Shown here piece by piece: positions 5,032-6,241 of a DNA stretch of 6,241 nt. The notes beneath the pieces were generated by a model that worked only from the letters and a program-made list of their open reading frames with translations, did no database searches and was not told where the DNA came from. A program made the position numbers and the translations under genes. The DNA is from Desulfobacterales bacterium (lineage in GTDB: Bacteria > Desulfobacterota > Desulfobacteria > Desulfobacterales > ETH-SRB1), in contig JASEIZ010000125.1 of the NCBI GenBank assembly GCA_030017395.1, positions 1-6,241 on the forward strand, read 5' to 3'. How positions within the stretch are numbered: position 1 is the first letter of the stretch; each line of letters begins with the position of its first letter.

Positions 5032-5069
5032 GGGACGTTGGTAGTTTTGTATGTTTACGTCCTTTTTTT
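5032..5069. repeat. GGGACG motif with inverted CGTCC at the end of the second RAYT fragment
   Basis: GGACG (5033-5037) faces CGTCC (5058-5062) across 20 bases, followed by seven T on the plus strand. The stop codon of the minus-strand transposase fragment (5055-5057) lies inside the structure. It carries the same CGTCCC end as the other RAYT remnants, and GTAGGAAG precedes it at 5025-5032. Confidence 0.5.
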
Positions 5070-5291
5070 CAACAGTACCGGGTACTTATCACTAATTGTT
5101 TTTCCTCTTACTACTGCCTGTTTGATACTCGCCCGCTTAACCCCCAGGATCCTGGCAACATCTGTCAATTTATGTCCTGTCTCTTCTACTGCCAAATATG
5201 TAATCAATGCCCTCGCCTCGGCAATCTTTTTTTGTCTGCTTCCTGAACATATCAACTTTGGTTTAAGAATCAATCGCCCTGCCACAGACAC
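5055..5291 (-). pseudogene. RAYT C-terminal (DnaA-like helix-turn-helix) fragment, ORF6N-fused copy
   Basis: The 78-codon frame encodes only the C-terminal domain of a REP-associated tyrosine transposase: GSRQKKIAEARALITYL, then EETGHKLTDVARILGVKRAS, a normal helix-turn-helix, ending VVRGKTISDKYPVLLKKRT. Its apparent start is a GTG two codons after an in-frame TAG, so the catalytic HUH part has been deleted. The upstream DNA runs into the ORF6N fragment in a different frame. Positions 5172-5291 are nearly identical to the fragment ending at 2735, while the last 35 or so codons differ. Probably dead, although a small DNA-binding peptide could in principle be made. Confidence 0.72.
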
Positions 5292-5392
5292 ACACTAACT
5301 TTTTATTGGACCCCGGTTGAACGGCCTCATTTATGCGTTTTGTCTCGACGCCGTATATTTCGGCAACATCGCTATCGAGCAAAACACTTTGG
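5172..5392 (-). repeat. Composite repeat, copy C (ORF6N'-RAYT' junction)
   Basis: It matches 2616-2836 with 219 of 221 bases identical, and 5221-5392 is identical to 1-172. Beyond 5392 it continues into the true 5' part of the ORF6N gene, which the other two copies lack. This makes it the likely parent arrangement. Confidence 0.92.
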
Positions 5393-5448
5393 CCGCGCAG
5401 CTCAATAATCAGGTCCTTGAAATTTTCAAATTTTGCTACTGCGCTCAT
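5263..5448 (-). pseudogene. ORF6N-domain protein gene, truncated after about 43 codons
   Basis: The N-terminus is a clear ORF6N/KilA-type domain: VAKFENFKDLIIELRGQS, then VLLDSDVAEIYGVETKRINEA. The family is typical of prophage antirepressors and mobile elements and normally continues with a segment like KRN..RFP..F. Here the homology stops after V43, and the frame runs 18 more codons through unrelated DNA (QPGSNKKLVCVCGRAIDS), which is the beginning of the RAYT fragment read in another frame. Full-length members are several times longer. The fusion point (about 5319) is identical in all three repeat copies, so the truncation is older than the duplications. Not expected to be functional. Confidence 0.8.
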
Positions 5449-5460
5449 ATCAGTATCCCA

Positions 5461-5494
5461 CTGGGGGGACGCTGGGAGACGCTGGGGGACGCTG
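5461..5494. repeat. Tandem CTGGGGGACG decamers
   Basis: Three units follow one another: an 11-base CTGGGGGGACG (5461-5471), CTGGGAGACG (5472-5481) and CTGGGGGACG (5482-5491), then CTG. The array sits between the truncated ORF6N gene and the neuC remnant, and belongs to the same GGGGACG family as the RAYT ends. Confidence 0.7.
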
Positions 5495-5508
5495 TCAGGT
5501 TTGTAAGG

Positions 5509-5577
5509 TTATTCACGTTTCTGCCCCAGAAGGGCGTATTCCGCACGAGTTCCGGTGACAATGCAAATTTTACGCAT
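5509..5577 (-). pseudogene. neuC: neuC remnant, N-terminus of UDP-N-acetylglucosamine 2-epimerase
   Basis: A short frame reads MRKICIVTGTRAEYALL and then diverges to GQKRE and stops. The first 17 residues are the hallmark start of NeuC-type hydrolysing UDP-GlcNAc 2-epimerases (KI.VVTGTRAEYGLL), the nucleotide-sugar-binding P-loop-like strand and turn. Full-length NeuC is roughly 370-390 residues, so over 95 percent is missing. The break falls right after the LL codons. There the DNA runs into a sequence ending in repeated CGTCCCC, the signature of RAYT 3' ends. It lies about 400 bases downstream of the neuB fragment in the same direction, which strongly supports a former neuB-neuC locus. Confidence 0.72.
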
Positions 5578-5582
5578 GAATT

Positions 5583-5622
5583 AGCTGAAAGGTGAAAGCA
5601 TAGAAGCTGAAAAGGTGAAAAG
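5583..5622. repeat. Imperfect tandem AGCTGAAAGGTGAAAG repeat
   Basis: The unit occurs at 5583-5598 and, with extra A residues, at 5605-5622. It lies between the neuC remnant and the DUF2283 gene. No function can be assigned. Confidence 0.5.
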
Positions 5623-5658
5623 TCTTTAATCCCAAGGCTATTTCCATCAGACTGGTTT

Positions 5659-5892
5659 TCAAGCCACTTTTTTTGTCAATACTTTTTCAAGTATTAGATT
5701 TTCAGTCGAAATATTGAAAATGTCAGCCAAAGAATACCTGTCCGCAGCGTCCAGTACCTCCAGCCCGATCATCTTCCCGGATTTGTCAAGGTCAATATTT
5801 AATCCTTCCTCTATTTCCACTGTTCGATCCACATGTTTTTCCTGCAGCCGAACATACAGGGCATCAATCTCATTATCGTATTCTATTTTCAT
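5659..5892 (-). CDS. DUF2283 family small protein
   Basis: A complete 77-residue protein with the DUF2283 pattern: MKIEYDNEIDALYVRL at the start (the Y-D...D.LY.. core), then EIEEGLNIDLDKSGKMIGLEVLDA (about residues 26-49), the typical GL..D.D..G..IG.E.LDA motif. GGAG lies eight bases before the ATG. DUF2283 genes very often follow a DUF4258 gene, and such pairs have been suggested to behave like toxin-antitoxin modules, though the biochemical role is not established. Here the partner is only a C-terminal remnant ending three bases upstream, so the gene is an orphan. Confidence 0.85.
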   Translation of the reverse strand: MKIEYDNEIDALYVRLQEKHVDRTVEIEEGLNIDLDKSGKMIGLEVLDAADRYSLADIFNISTENLILEKVLTKKVA

Positions 5893-5895
5893 AGA

Positions 5896-5982
5896 TTATT
5901 CTCCTTTTACCATCGCTGTTATGACGGTTACAATCCCGCCTTCCGGCTTATATGTTATCTTTAAATGCCTGCCTCTTAAGAT
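5896..5982 (-). pseudogene. DUF4258 C-terminal remnant
   Basis: The open frame reads ILRGRHLKITYKPEGGIVTV and then ITAMVKGE, ending with TAA at 5896-5898. This corresponds to the last two strands of DUF4258 proteins (R.L.V.Y...G.I.VITA). Upstream there is an in-frame TAA at 5983-5985 and no start codon, so the N-terminal two thirds are gone. The three-base gap to DUF2283 and the family pairing support the call. Its 5' edge overlaps the broken end of neuB in another frame. Confidence 0.6.
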
Positions 5983-6241
5983 TTAATAGTTAACATAGCC
6001 TTAAGATTAACATCTTCAATGGGCGTCGGATATTCCGTATTGCAGTGGAGCACTATCATATCTTTTAATTTCGTTCCGGCCCCTGTAAGCACTTCGAGGG
6101 CAGCTTCTATTTCTCCCAAGTCCGCCATGCCCGTGGAAAGAATTATTTTTTTCTTTAGAGCACCGATCTTTCGCAGATACGGGAGATTGGTGATCTCGCC
6201 AGATGGTATCTTGAAGATATCGAGGCCGAGTTTATTCAGCA
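5976..6241 (-). pseudogene. neuB: neuB fragment, N-acetylneuraminate/legionaminate-type synthase, C-terminally truncated
   Basis: The 87 codons in the window are from the middle of a NeuB-family TIM barrel. They include LGLDIFKIPSGEI, with the active-site lysine and glutamate of the KI.SGE motif, then KKIILSTGMADLGEIEAALE, then VLHCNTEYPTPIEDVNLKAM. NeuB condenses phosphoenolpyruvate with a 2-acetamido sugar to make a nonulosonic acid. The family normally continues for another 130-150 residues, with the SDH and EKHF metal-binding histidines and a C-terminal antifreeze-like (SAF) domain. Here it ends abruptly as LTIKS and TAA (5976-5978), inside DUF4258-derived DNA. The gene continues beyond the right edge, where its start should lie. 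The product should be inactive. Confidence 0.85.

Noticed and set aside
5033..5069. Plus-strand terminator (inverted GGACG/CGTCC followed by T-run)
   Set aside because: The stem is only 5 bp with a 20-base loop, no plus-strand gene ends there, and part of the T-run encodes lysines of the minus-strand fragment.
1..5494. CRISPR array or integron attC series formed by the repeats
   Set aside because: The repeats are unequal in length and irregularly spaced, with no unique short spacers, no cas genes or integrase, and no attC-like core sites.

Overview
The window looks like an accessory, repeat-rich stretch of a bacterial chromosome. It is moderately AT-rich, apart from a more GC-rich transposase gene, and every supportable gene lies on the minus strand. 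The genes resemble those of uncultured Gram-negative-type lineages such as Desulfobacterota, Nitrospirota, Omnitrophota or Planctomycetota, but nothing here fixes the taxon.

In transcription order (high to low coordinates), the window opens with the middle of neuB (nonulosonate/sialic acid synthase), cut short at 5976. A DUF4258 remnant and an intact DUF2283 gene follow. Next comes a 17-codon remnant of neuC (UDP-GlcNAc 2-epimerase) at 5509-5577. This reads as a sugar-acid biosynthesis locus broken by insertion and deletion. Then come a truncated ORF6N gene fused to the 3' end of a REP-associated tyrosine transposase (RAYT) at 5055-5448, and one apparently complete RAYT at 3678-4934.

Downstream are three type II toxin-antitoxin operons in the same orientation: hicB-hicA (3055-3555), vapB-vapC (1708-2363) and a TumA/TumE-type pair (496-1217). 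The spaces between them hold transposon debris. A composite ORF6N'-RAYT' segment occurs three times: 172 bp is identical at 1-172, 2665-2836 and 5221-5392, and two of the copies stay identical for 308 bp. Short GGGGACG motifs (CGTCCCC on the coding strand) also recur. Several sit a few bases after the stop codon of a RAYT gene or remnant, so I read them as RAYT 3' ends.

I infer an island in which a RAYT and its dead relatives provide repeated homology, stable toxin-antitoxin operons accumulate between the repeats, and a former nonulosonate locus has been eroded. I see no RNA gene, CRISPR array, integron site or phage structural gene. The individual families are known. The unusual part is the arrangement: TA operons spaced by RAYT-end repeats, and palindromes built in-frame into transposase coding sequence.
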